DNA of 35,124 bases from Candidatus Nomurabacteria bacterium (GTDB lineage: Bacteria; Patescibacteriota; Saccharimonadia; Saccharimonadales; Saccharimonadaceae), in contig JAIRRY010000009.1 of assembly GCA_031255735.1 (NCBI GenBank), positions 1 through 35,124 of the forward strand. Reading direction: 5' to 3'. The notes beneath the pieces were generated by a model. That model had not been told where the DNA came from and made no database searches. It saw nothing but the letters and a program-made list of their open reading frames with translations. Of this stretch, positions 27,006 to 34,638 are shown in pieces (position 1 is the first letter of the stretch; each line of letters starts with the position of its first letter). Both the position numbers and the translations under genes were made by a program.

Positions 27006-28160
27006 ATGGATAAAAAAACTATTGCGGTTTTTTTGGGCGGTAAGTCGCCAGAACACGATGTGTCGATTGTGTCGGCTATCGTCAGCGTTATTAAACCACT
27101 CAAAATAATTGGGTCGAAAATCGTGCCGATTTATATTGCGAAAAACGGGAATTGGTATGTGGGCGACGAGCTGGCAGATATTAAAACTTATCAAACTTGT
27201 AAAATTGATGAGATAGTGTCTAAGCAAAAACCTGTGAGTGTGAGCTTTAACGACGGCTTCACTATTATCCCAGCTGGGTTTAGGGCGAGGCCCATCAAGA
27301 TAGACATTGCTTTCCCCGTTATGCACGGCGCATACGGCGAAGACGGATCGTTGATGGGTCTACTTAGAATGGCGGGCGTGCCGTTTGTGGGCGCTGACAT
27401 GGAAGCCAGCGTAGTGGCCATGAACAAGGTGCTCAGTAAAGAAGTGGCGTCTGAAAATGGTATTCCAACGCCTAAGTACGTGTCGTTTCCAACGAGCGAA
27501 TTTAACCAAGATCGCAAAGGATGCATTAAACGCGTGAATGATACGCTAAAATATCCCGTGTTTGTGAAGCCGCCTCATTTGGGTAGTAGTATCGGCATCA
27601 GCAAGGTGAAAGAGCCGAAAAGTCTGGAGAATGCGCTAGAAGTTGCGGCCTATTACGATGATGTGATTTTAGTAGAGGAGGCTGTGGCGAACCTGATTGA
27701 AGTGACAGTGCCGATAATCGGTAACGACAAGCTGACCATAGCTAACGTGGAGCGTCCGCTTAGTCTTGAAGACGAGTTTTTTGATTTTAAATCTAAATAT
27801 ATCAACGGCGGCAAGAAGATCGGCAAAGGCAAAAGCGGCGCGCAGGGTTATAGTGAAATTCCAGCCAAACTGCCGGGTAGCCTATATAAGCAGGCTGAAG
27901 ATGTGGCCGCACAGGTTTATCGCGTGATCGGCTTGAGCGGCATTTCGCGTATCGATCTCCTGATTGATAGCAAGGCCGAAAAAGTTTATTTTAACGAAAT
28001 TAACCCCATGCCGGGTAGCTTGTACGCGCACAATTGGGTGAAAAAAGGTATCAGCAACGTTGAACTAGTCACTCGTTTGTTAGAGCTAGCCGAAGAGGCC
28101 TACGAGAAGCGCCAAGCCGTAAAAAGTACGTTTGATACTAGTTTCTTGAAGCAGTTTTAG
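27006..28160 (+). CDS. ddl: D-alanine:D-alanine ligase
   Basis: Makes the D-Ala-D-Ala dipeptide for peptidoglycan. 384 residues from ATG 27006; the tracked start 26925 lies upstream of the promoter and adds 27 residues unlike any Ddl. N-terminus MDKKTIAVFLGGKSPEHDVS is the standard Ddl opening. ATP-grasp features: VMHGAYGEDGSLMGLLRMAG, PVFVKPPHLGSSIGISKV, VEEAV, and the metal-binding end GISRIDLLID...YFNEINPMPGS. No SD; -10 box six bases before the start codon, so the mRNA begins at or next to the ATG. It pairs functionally with the MurF-like ligase elsewhere in the window. Confidence 0.96.
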   Translation: MDKKTIAVFLGGKSPEHDVSIVSAIVSVIKPLKIIGSKIVPIYIAKNGNWYVGDELADIKTYQTCKIDEIVSKQKPVSVSFNDGFTIIPAGFRARPIKIDIAFPVMHGAYGEDGSLMGLLRMAGVPFVGADMEASVVAMNKVLSKEVASENGIPTPKYVSFPTSEFNQDRKGCIKRVNDTLKYPVFVKPPHLGSSIGISKVKEPKSLENALEVAAYYDDVILVEEAVANLIEVTVPIIGNDKLTIANVERPLSLEDEFFDFKSKYINGGKKIGKGKSGAQGYSEIPAKLPGSLYKQAEDVAAQVYRVIGLSGISRIDLLIDSKAEKVYFNEINPMPGSLYAHNWVKKGISNVELVTRLLELAEEAYEKRQAVKSTFDTSFLKQF

Positions 28161-28189
28161 TATATAATTGGGTTAATTAAGGAGGGTTT

Positions 28190-28936
28190 ATGGCGGTTTT
28201 AATAATAACACTTATTGTCATCATCATTTGTTTGGTGATTAGCGGTTGGCGAGTTGTTGACCAATACGAGCGTGGCATCGTGCTAACGCTTGGTAAGTTT
28301 TCGGGTACTAAAAACCCGGGGCTTAGGTGGATTTTTCCAGGTATTCAGCGCATTATTAAGGTGGACGTGCGTACCACTCCAATCGATGTGCCGAAGCAAG
28401 AGGTCATCACCCGCGACAACGTGACGGTTGGTGTAGACGCAATCGTTTTCTTTAAGGTGATTGATTCGCAGAAGGCGGTGCTAGAGATCAGCAACTATGT
28501 TTATGGTACTACGCAGTTTGCTCAAGCCGCTCTGCGTGATGTGACGGGTAACTTTGAACTGGATGACCTGCTCAGCAAACGAGATGAAATTAGCCAGCAG
28601 ATTAAAGTAATCGTTGACCAACAAACCGATAAATGGGGTATTGATGTTGAAAACGTGAAGCTGCAGAACATTGAGCTTCCTGCCGACATGAAACGTGCTA
28701 TGGCGAAACAGGCTGAGGCCGAACGCGAACGACGCGCGGCTATTATTAGCGCCGAGGGTGAAAAAGCTGCTGCCGCTGCCGTAGCCGAAGCTGCCAAGAT
28801 GTTAGCGAGCGTGCATGGTGGTATTAATATTCGCACCTTGCAGACTTTAGAGAAGATTAGCACCGAGCCATCACAGAAAACGATAGTGGTAGTGCCGAGT
28901 GATCTAACTGGCGCTGTTAGTAAAGTTTTAAAGTAG
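28190..28936 (+). CDS. SPFH protein, stomatin/slipin type
   Basis: 248 residues: N-terminal membrane helix (2-19), then a typical stomatin core QYERGIVLTLGKF, GLRWIFPGIQ, VDVRTTPIDVPKQEVITRDN, YVYGTTQFAQAALRDVTG, and an Ala/Glu-rich coiled coil (RRAAIISAEGEKAAAAA). Unlike the other SPFH protein in this window it is a clear slipin. These often act with NfeD-like proteases, none of which is nearby. Start supported by AAGGAGGG, six bases upstream, and a TATAAT about 25 bases upstream. Its 3' end overlaps the convergent sufU gene by nine bases. Confidence 0.93.
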   Translation: MAVLIITLIVIIICLVISGWRVVDQYERGIVLTLGKFSGTKNPGLRWIFPGIQRIIKVDVRTTPIDVPKQEVITRDNVTVGVDAIVFFKVIDSQKAVLEISNYVYGTTQFAQAALRDVTGNFELDDLLSKRDEISQQIKVIVDQQTDKWGIDVENVKLQNIELPADMKRAMAKQAEAERERRAAIISAEGEKAAAAAVAEAAKMLASVHGGINIRTLQTLEKISTEPSQKTIVVVPSDLTGAVSKVLK

Positions 28937-29287
28937 CTTCAAAGCGTCTTGAGCAAGTTCAAAACATTTTAAACGCACTGGGTTACCAAGTAGCCCAGTG
29001 TTTGTTTTTAGCAATTCTTGACTAGTGATACTTTTAGCTTCGCCGACAGTTTTGCCGATGACGCTTTCGCACAGTAGGTCTGCGCCGTAATTGGCGATGG
29101 AACAGAGTGAGCCGTTGAAGCTAGCATTGGCGATTTTACCAGATTGGATACCTATATAAAGTACTACGTCGTCGCCGCACGATAGGTTTTTGGCGCTACA
29201 TTTTTTGCAGCACTTGGATTTTGTGTCGCCACGATGCTTAGGGTGCTTGTAACGGGCGATGACCTCTTCGAGCAATAACTTATCCAT
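28928..29287 (-). CDS. sufU: SufU-like iron-sulphur cluster assembly protein
   Basis: 119 residues of the NifU N-terminal/SufU family. The three family cysteines and the aspartate are visible: SCGDD (about residue 36), GSLCSIANYGA, and RLKCFELAQDAL near the C-terminus. SufU binds zinc and accepts persulphide sulphur from SufS in Gram-positive type systems. A further cluster CCKKC at residues 26-30 is unusual. Last gene of the suf operon; overlaps sufS by eight bases and the SPFH gene on the other strand by nine. Confidence 0.88.
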   Translation of the reverse strand: MDKLLLEEVIARYKHPKHRGDTKSKCCKKCSAKNLSCGDDVVLYIGIQSGKIANASFNGSLCSIANYGADLLCESVIGKTVGEAKSITSQELLKTNTGLLGNPVRLKCFELAQDALKLL

Positions 29288-30446
29288 TAGTGAATCTCGC
29301 TATGATTTCTTGGTATTCTGCCGCGAACTTGTCGATGTCCGTTTCTGTGGTGTAAACCCCAAAAGAAATACGCACTACACCGCGCTCTAGCTCAAGTTTT
29401 TGCATCAAGATGTCGCTGCAAGCTTTGCCAGCACGCACCGCGATGTTAGCTTCGTTTAATAGCATGGCGAAATCGTGCGGATGAATGGTTGGGTGTGGTA
29501 ACGGCAAAACGCCGACTTGCTTTTTTATGTGGCTTGACCTCGTGGTGGTGTTTAGGGCTGCGTTTTGCAAAGTTTTTAGCGCGTAAGTAGTAAGCTGCTC
29601 ATCGTGTTGTTGGATTTTTGCCATGCCAACTTGGTTTAGATATTCGATTGCCGCACCAAGACCAATCACGCCTTCAATATTCGGTGTTCCAGGTTCAAAC
29701 TTAGCGTAGTTTTCAAGCAATTCAGTGCTAGCGCGTGAAATGCTGACGAAGGTTTGACTACCGTAAACCAGCGGTTGCAGCCGCCCCATGGTTTCCTGCC
29801 GCGCGTAAAGTACGCCTACGCCGCTTGGCCCATACATCTTGTGCGACGAGAACGCAAGTAGGTCGCAGCCAAGTTGGTCAACGTTGATTGGCAAGCGGCT
29901 AATGGCCTGCGTGGCATCGACTAAAACGAGCCCACCTTGAGTGTGCACGTTTTTAACAATGCTGCGATAGTCAAACAGTTCGCCCGTGATATTCGAAACT
30001 AGTGAGTAGGTAAAAATCTTCACATCACTTAAGTTTGGGTTGTCGTCTATCCATACGATTTTAGCGCCAGTTCGCTTGGCTACTTGTTGCCAGGCAACTA
30101 CATTAGAATTGTGCTCGAATTCGGTTAGTAAAATCTTGTCGCCAGGCTGCAGTAGGTGCATAATTCCAAAAGCGGCTTGGTTGATTGCGTGAGTGGCTGA
30201 ATGAGAAAAGATGATCTCGCTGGGCTGTGCGCCGATAAACCTTGCAACTTTAGTGCGCGCGTCGTTGAATGCTGCCGTGGCGTGTTCGCTAATATCATAG
30301 GTGGTGCGCCCAATGTTGGCCGAGTAGTTTTCGTAGTAGTTTTGAACGGCGTTAATCACATTTTGTGGCTTAAGTGTAGTGTTTGCGCTGTCTAAGTAGA
30401 CCAAGCTAGGCTGGTTTTTGAAGATAGGGAAATCGTTACGGTTCAT
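29280..30446 (-). CDS. sufS: Cysteine desulphurase SufS
   Basis: Pyridoxal-phosphate enzyme that takes sulphur from cysteine for cluster assembly. 388 residues: YLDSANTTLKPQNVI opening, PLP lysine in AFSSHKMYGPSGVGVLY (about residue 215), and active-site cysteine in VRAGKACSDILMQ near 345, which is the group II form RxGxxC. Slightly shorter than usual (about 405). Start ATGA-overlapped with sufD. Confidence 0.95.
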   Translation of the reverse strand: MNRNDFPIFKNQPSLVYLDSANTTLKPQNVINAVQNYYENYSANIGRTTYDISEHATAAFNDARTKVARFIGAQPSEIIFSHSATHAINQAAFGIMHLLQPGDKILLTEFEHNSNVVAWQQVAKRTGAKIVWIDDNPNLSDVKIFTYSLVSNITGELFDYRSIVKNVHTQGGLVLVDATQAISRLPINVDQLGCDLLAFSSHKMYGPSGVGVLYARQETMGRLQPLVYGSQTFVSISRASTELLENYAKFEPGTPNIEGVIGLGAAIEYLNQVGMAKIQQHDEQLTTYALKTLQNAALNTTTRSSHIKKQVGVLPLPHPTIHPHDFAMLLNEANIAVRAGKACSDILMQKLELERGVVRISFGVYTTETDIDKFAAEYQEIIARFTNG

Positions 30447-30889
30447 GAGATAATTGTACCTTTTTTGAAGGGCGCAATGAAGCCGTTTAATACCAGTTTT
30501 CTAGCCTGAGCTAAACTTAACCCGCGGCTGGTTAGATAGAACAGCTCGTCGCCAGTTATGTGCTTGGTGGTTAGTGCATGCCCAGCTTTTACGTCGTGGT
30601 TGCGAATTTCTAGGTTTGGCGCTGCTTCAACTATGGCGCTGCCTTGTGTGACAACTTTTATGTCTAACCGAGCGTCGGCGCGGTGCGCTGAATTTTCGAT
30701 AACGACCGTAGCAGTTAATTTTACTTTTGCTCGGCCGCTAGCTATCACGCACACCTTTACATTAGATTTTGTGCCTGGGTGAGTGTGGCGCACTAAAATA
30801 TCAATATCAAGCTGTTTATCACCGCTGGCTTGCACTAAAAACCGTTCGTCTAGCTCACCACGCACTGTGCGCAAAAGTCGTTTCCTCAT
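30443..30889 (-). CDS. sufD: Strongly shortened SufD-like scaffold subunit
   Basis: 148 residues, against about 420 for normal SufD. It keeps part of the beta-helix core (strands such as VKVCVIASGRAKVKLTATVV) and the C-terminal helical region with GDELFYLTSRGLSLAQARKL, which also appears in SufB here as DEQLFYLTSRGIPESEA. The whole N-terminal half is missing. The overlapping start (ATGA with sufB) and stop (ATGA with sufS) show it is a working gene of this size, not a broken one. It probably pairs with SufB as a minimal scaffold partner. Confidence 0.8.
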   Translation of the reverse strand: MRKRLLRTVRGELDERFLVQASGDKQLDIDILVRHTHPGTKSNVKVCVIASGRAKVKLTATVVIENSAHRADARLDIKVVTQGSAIVEAAPNLEIRNHDVKAGHALTTKHITGDELFYLTSRGLSLAQARKLVLNGFIAPFKKGTIIS

Positions 30890-32220
30890 CCTACTGAATT
30901 CTCCATGTCTAAATCGATTAAGCGGTTTAACTCCACGGCGTATTCTAGCGGAATATTTTTGACAATTGGTTCTATGAAGCCGTTAACCACCATACCAAGT
31001 GCCTCACTTTCGGGAATTCCACGGCTGGTTAGATAAAATAACTGTTCGTCGCTTATGCGCGATACGCTGGCTTCGTGGGCAATCTCGGCGTCGCTGCGTT
31101 TAACTACGTTATACGGAAAAGTGTTTGAAGCCGATTTTTCGTCCATCAGCAGCGCGTCGCACCGCGCTGAAGTTTTTACGTTTACGGCGCTGCGTTCGAT
31201 GGCTACCTTGCCGCGATAAGAGCATACTCCGCCGCTCAGGCTGACAGATTTTGACACGATAGTCGAGCTAGTGTTTGGCGCGAGGTGAATAGCTTTGCCG
31301 CCGCTATCTTGAACCTGTCCGTTTTTTGCGATGGCGAGCGATAAGATGTCGCCACGTGCGCCTTCTCCAGCGAGCACCACAGAGGGATATTTCATAGTGA
31401 TTTTTGAACCGATATTGCCGTCTACCCATTCGCCAATAGCATCTTTTTCAACCAACATCCGTTGTGTTGTTAAATTTACAACACTTGTTGACCAGTTTTG
31501 AATGGTGGTATAACGCACTCGTGCGCCAGCCTTTGCCACTACTTCTACTACAGCGGAATGTAGTAGATCGGTGCTGTAGATTGGCGCTGTGCAACCTTCA
31601 ATGTAGTGGATCTCAGCGCCTTCATCGGCAATAATTAGCGTGCGCTCAAATTGCCCGAGCTGTGCAATGTTGATGCGAAAGTATGCTTGCAGCGGCACAT
31701 TAAGTTTGATGCCAGGCGGCACATAGATAAAACTACCGCCGCTCCACACAGCGGTGTTAAGCGCCGCGAATTTACTATCGCTAGCAGGAACAATCTTGCC
31801 GAAGTATTCTTTAAAAAAGTCAGGGTATTTTTTCAGTGCCGTATCGGTGTCTAGGAAAATAACGCCGAGGCGTTCCCATTCGGCTTTCAAGTTTTGGTAA
31901 ACAATCTCTGAATTGTACTGAGCGCCCACGCCAGCTAGGTATCGTTTTTCGGCTTCGGGCAGGCCGATGCGGTCGTAGGTTTCTAGAATGTCTTTCGGCA
32001 GGTCTTTCCAGTTGGAAACTTTCGGCGTGGCGGGTTGGGCGTAGAAGCAGATGTTGTTGAAGTCTAAAAAACTGAGGTTTGGCCCGAATTTTGGCAGGGG
32101 CATTTTGCAGAATTTACGGTAAGCGTTTAGGCGAACTTCTAGCATCCAGCTTGGCTCATTTTTTAGAGCCGAGATACTTCGCACCACTTGCTCGGTTAAC
32201 CCGTGTGTTAGCTTAATCAC
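30886..32220 (-). CDS. sufB: SufB iron-sulphur cluster scaffold subunit
   Basis: 444 residues with a GTG start on the sufC stop. SufB signatures: GLPEAEKRYLAGVGAQYNSE, VWSGGSFIYVPPGIKLNVPLQAYFRIN, HYIEGCTAP, the beta-helix, and HEASVSRISDEQLFYLTSRG at the end. SufB with SufC and SufD builds [Fe-S] clusters from sulphur delivered by SufS-SufU. Length a little below the 460-490 usual. Confidence 0.96.
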   Translation of the reverse strand: MIKLTHGLTEQVVRSISALKNEPSWMLEVRLNAYRKFCKMPLPKFGPNLSFLDFNNICFYAQPATPKVSNWKDLPKDILETYDRIGLPEAEKRYLAGVGAQYNSEIVYQNLKAEWERLGVIFLDTDTALKKYPDFFKEYFGKIVPASDSKFAALNTAVWSGGSFIYVPPGIKLNVPLQAYFRINIAQLGQFERTLIIADEGAEIHYIEGCTAPIYSTDLLHSAVVEVVAKAGARVRYTTIQNWSTSVVNLTTQRMLVEKDAIGEWVDGNIGSKITMKYPSVVLAGEGARGDILSLAIAKNGQVQDSGGKAIHLAPNTSSTIVSKSVSLSGGVCSYRGKVAIERSAVNVKTSARCDALLMDEKSASNTFPYNVVKRSDAEIAHEASVSRISDEQLFYLTSRGIPESEALGMVVNGFIEPIVKNIPLEYAVELNRLIDLDMENSVG

Positions 32221-32948
32221 TACATGCCTTTAAAGCCGTTAACTTGCACTTTTGTAATCAGTTCTTTACCACCAGTTGCCACCAATTGGCCGTTTTTTAT
32301 AACGTAAACGATGTCGGGCTGCAAGGCTTCCAATGCGCGGTGGTGATGAGTGATGATGGTGAGCGCTGTGGGGAAGCTCAGCGTGTTTAGAGTTTTGCTT
32401 AAAGCAGAGATGCCGTCGATGTCTAAGCCCGAATCAGGCTCATCGAGAAAAGCGAACTTGGGTTTTAACGCGAGCATCTGCAGAATTTCTGAACGCTTTT
32501 TTTCGCCACCCGAAAATCCAACGTTTAAGTTGCGCGTGGGGTCGAATTTTTTAAACCCCAGGGCAGCAGCTTGTGTTTTTGTGTCGCTCAGCACATCAAA
32601 AAAATTGGCTTGGTTAGCCGTTTGATGCGCTACGGCGCTACGTAGGAAACTCGAAAAACTGACGCCATCTATCTCGACAGGGTATTGGAACCCCAAGAAT
32701 AATCCGAGTTTAGCCTTCTCGCTGGTGGGCAGGTTAGTGATATTTTTGCCACCAAGCAGAACTCGCCCGTGAGTTATGCGAAAATGTGGGTGCCCTAAGA
32801 TGGCGTTTACTAGAGTGCTTTTGCCCGAGCCGTTCGGCCCTAGGATGGCGTAACGCTTGCCCACTTTAAAATCTAGCGAAAGCTCGCTTAGTACCTGTCG
32901 CCCTTCAAGAGTTTCCACGGTTAGTCCGTCGATTTTTAACGCTGTCAT
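32220..32948 (-). CDS. sufC: SufC ATPase of the iron-sulphur scaffold complex
   Basis: 242 residues from the ATG at 32948; the tracked start 32999 would lie upstream of the promoter. Walker A GPNGSGKSTLVN, signature GFSGGEKKRSEILQM, Walker B FAFLDEPDSGLDIDG and ITHHHRAL. SufC binds SufB/SufD and drives the complex with ATP. No SD: a TATAAT box (minus strand, 32955-32960) ends six bases before the ATG, so the operon mRNA starts at or beside the start codon. Two ACGCTA-N4-TAGCGT palindromes lie upstream. Confidence 0.95.
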   Translation of the reverse strand: MTALKIDGLTVETLEGRQVLSELSLDFKVGKRYAILGPNGSGKSTLVNAILGHPHFRITHGRVLLGGKNITNLPTSEKAKLGLFLGFQYPVEIDGVSFSSFLRSAVAHQTANQANFFDVLSDTKTQAAALGFKKFDPTRNLNVGFSGGEKKRSEILQMLALKPKFAFLDEPDSGLDIDGISALSKTLNTLSFPTALTIITHHHRALEALQPDIVYVIKNGQLVATGGKELITKVQVNGFKGM

Positions 32949-32954
32949 GTTAAC

Positions 32955-33021
32955 ATTATACAACAACGCATACGCTATATCTAGCGTGTAATGTAACAAA
33001 AAACGCTATATATAGCGTTTT
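32955..33021 (-). promoter_or_regulatory. suf promoter with paired ACGCTA-N4-TAGCGT operators
   Basis: -10 TATAAT (32955-32960) and -35-like TAGATA (32978-32983), 17 apart, minus strand. ACGCTA-TATC-TAGCGT (32972-32987) overlaps the -35 box; ACGCTA-TATA-TAGCGT (33003-33018), extended by AAA/TTT flanks, lies 31 bases upstream, about three helical turns. The second one is followed on the minus strand by a run of T and may also terminate the PadR transcript. Confidence 0.75.
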
Positions 33022-33028
33022 GCGCAGT

Positions 33029-33364
33029 TTACAACTGCTTAACCTTTGCGTTTAACCTATCGCGCATTTTATTTTGCCAAGTTTTGCCATCTCGGGTTAG
33101 CTCGTCGCAAAAATTCGCCACGTCTTCACCTGTGATGTCTATAACTTTCTTGCCGTCGGCTACACCTTGCTCAAACAGCTCGATAATACCATAGAACTCT
33201 GGCAGCGAACCGTCTAGCGACCCTGAAACGCTCCAGATATAGTCCTTGATGTGCCCAAACATTTCGCGGTATTCCCGGGGTAGTTTTTTGGCTCGAGCCA
33301 TATACTCGCGATATTCTTTTTTGCCAGCCTTAGCACCTAAAATTTTACTGATGATTTTTGTCAT
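33029..33364 (-). CDS. DUF1048 protein
   Basis: 111 residues, all helical: ILGAKAGKKEYREYMARAKKLPREYREMF opens the protein, then a helical body with SGSLDGSLPEFYGIIELFEQG and a final basic helix. This is the DUF1048 type, typically encoded after a PadR-type regulator, as here; function unknown. Starts inside padR (20-base overlap) with its own AAGGAG ribosome binding site. Possibly an effector or anti-regulator of the PadR protein (inference). Confidence 0.8.
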   Translation of the reverse strand: MTKIISKILGAKAGKKEYREYMARAKKLPREYREMFGHIKDYIWSVSGSLDGSLPEFYGIIELFEQGVADGKKVIDITGEDVANFCDELTRDGKTWQNKMRDRLNAKVKQL

Positions 33365-33683
33365 TGTTTTGCTCCTTTGCGTTATTTAGTAACTCTGATA
33401 CGTGCTCCCAGCGTTGCCAGAACGCTTTTAGCTCATTTTGGCCAGCTTTGTTCAATGCGTAATATTTTCGCACCACATTGTCTTCGATGCAGCGTTTTGT
33501 GGTGACTAGGTTACGGCGTTCCAGTCGCGTTAAGATGGTGTAAACCGTGCCGTCTACGATACCGTGAAAACCCATGCCTTGCAGTTGTTTTGTAATTTCG
33601 TAGCCGTAAGTTCTTTTGCGGCTGATGATGCTAAGCACTACGCCTTCAAGTAGGCCTTTTAACATTTCTGTTGTGTTATTCAA
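33345..33683 (-). CDS. PadR-family transcriptional regulator
   Basis: 112 residues. Winged helix with the PadR pattern LLEGVVLSIISRKRTYGYEITKQL, DGTVYTILTRLERRNLV and RKYYALNKAGQNEL. TTG start at 33683 is preferred because GAAAGGGG lies seven bases upstream; ATG at residue 7 is the alternative. The promoter carries a palindrome over the -10 box, so autorepression is likely, as for most PadR proteins. Whether it also controls suf is open. Confidence 0.92.
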   Translation of the reverse strand: MNNTTEMLKGLLEGVVLSIISRKRTYGYEITKQLQGMGFHGIVDGTVYTILTRLERRNLVTTKRCIEDNVVRKYYALNKAGQNELKAFWQRWEHVSELLNNAKEQNNDKNHQ

Positions 33684-33707
33684 ATACGTACCCCTTTCTG
33701 TACTATA

Positions 33708-33754
33708 TAGTTATACATACCATTTAGTATAACTATGTATTATTAACATGTCAA
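33708..33754 (-). promoter_or_regulatory. padR promoter and operator
   Basis: On the minus strand TTGACA (33749-33754), 17 bases, TATACT (33726-33731), a nearly perfect promoter. TAGTTATAC (33708-33716) and GTATAACTA (33727-33735) are perfect inverted repeats with 10 bases between; one arm covers the -10 box. About 50 bases of leader precede the TTG start. Confidence 0.85.
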
Positions 33755-34010
33755 GCTAAAAGAATAAAAATTTAATACCGATGGTATTTTCCAGCGACGA
33801 AATTTTCGCAATTAGTGATCGCTTTGTTTCAGTAAACTTTAACAAACAAAAAGCCGTTGCCTATCGACTATCTATATTAGCAAAAGTGCCATCGCGTAAA
33901 ACCAAAGGTTTTGCGTTTCACGCGGCGACTTCGCCACGCCGCTCAAGTATTATGTACTGCCCACTACACAAAACAGACAATATAGATAAAATAGTTACAC
34001 ACTGAATGTT

Positions 34011-34189
34011 TTGAAAGTATTAAATTTGTGCTATAGTATATAATGTCCAACTAATAGAAGAATCTAAAAGGCAGTTTTGCCCTACTTTTCAACGAGTATT
34101 TAGACCGAGAAATCGGGCACTTACTCGACAGAGTAGTCGGTCTAGAATCCTTCTATTGGTTGGACACCTCAGAGTAGGTGTCCGTTTTT
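34011..34189 (+). ncRNA. Structured RNA with 6S-like shape
   Basis: Promoter elements TTGAAA (34011-34016) with TAGTAT/TATAAT boxes (34034-34044) place the start near 34045. From there a 16-bp closing stem pairs 34045-34060 (GTCCAACTAATAGAAG) with 34150-34165; a large asymmetric internal loop follows, with a small GGCA/TGCC hairpin on the 5' side; then an 8-bp stem TAGACCGA/TCGGTCTA (34101-34108 with 34137-34144) and a terminal TACTC/GAGTA hairpin. GGACACCT/AGGTGTCC with a T-run (34162-34189) ends it. Long rod, central bubble and size of about 120-145 bases resemble 6S RNA. The closing stem and terminator share GGAC. Confidence 0.55.
34162..34189 (+). terminator. Rho-independent terminator of the structured RNA
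   Basis: GGACACCT-CAGAGT-AGGTGTCC followed by GTTTTTG. Strong 8-bp GC-rich stem; its first four bases also belong to the closing stem of the RNA. Confidence 0.9.
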
Positions 34190-34225
34190 GTTCTGAGAGC
34201 TAGCTAAATTAAAAGAAAGGTGCAA

Positions 34226-34367
34226 ATGGCGCAAAAAACAAATATTAAATCAGGATGGTAAGGATAGTAAAGAGTTGTTTGAGTATAAAAAACAAATGCT
34301 CTGGAAGTTCATTAAGAAGCTGAAACGACTCGAACGAGAAGTGAAAGAGCTAGAGGCGACGCAATGA
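34226..34367 (+). pseudogene. Small coiled-coil gene with a one-base frameshift
   Basis: ATG 34226 after AAAGG starts MAQK and stops after 11 codons. Removing one base from the run of six A (34233-34238) opens a frame of 46 residues, MAQKQILNQDGKDSKELFEY and on through MLWKFIKKLKRLEREVKELE to a TGA that overlaps the next ATG (ATGA). The coupled stop and charged helix show the downstream frame is real. It is a sequencing or assembly error, a recent indel, or slippage at the A-run. Confidence 0.5.
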
Positions 34368-34612
34368 GTGAATTTAAAACAAATGTATCGCCATCACCTA
34401 AATCATTCGAAGCACAATTAGATACCGGTGAAAAACCAATTTCAGAAATATCTCGCGAAGATATTGAGGCGATTACCGACCCCGAAGAATTAAGAACGTT
34501 GTTACTCGCAACACTTGAAAAAACTGACGAACTCGAAGAAAAATTAGCCAGTATAGATATTGACCACGGGAGTAAGAAAGCCAATACTGTCGCCCAGCAT
34601 ACGATCGCTTAA
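34364..34612 (+). CDS. Small acidic protein, unknown function
   Basis: 82 residues, start overlapping the previous stop (ATGA). Acidic and helical, no membrane segment: SREDIEAITDPEELRTLLLA, then EKTDELEEKLASIDID, probably a coiled coil. Not recognised. It precedes an AAA+ ATPase gene whose reading frame is open before its first ATG, so the boundary between the two proteins is uncertain. Confidence 0.5.
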   Translation: MSEFKTNVSPSPKSFEAQLDTGEKPISEISREDIEAITDPEELRTLLLATLEKTDELEEKLASIDIDHGSKKANTVAQHTIA

Positions 34613-34638
34613 CGGATATTCGTTTCGGGCTTACCGAA

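Noticed and set aside
32949-32999. N-terminal extension of sufC in the ORF track
   Set aside because: The extension would include the -10 and -35 boxes and the operator; the ABC domain begins at the ATG at 32948.
33781-34005. ORF of 74 codons between padR and the 6S-like RNA
   Set aside because: No SD, no recognisable protein character, and it contains two hairpins (AAAACC-AAA-GGTTTT and GCGGCG/CGCCGC). I treat it as non-coding but cannot exclude a gene.
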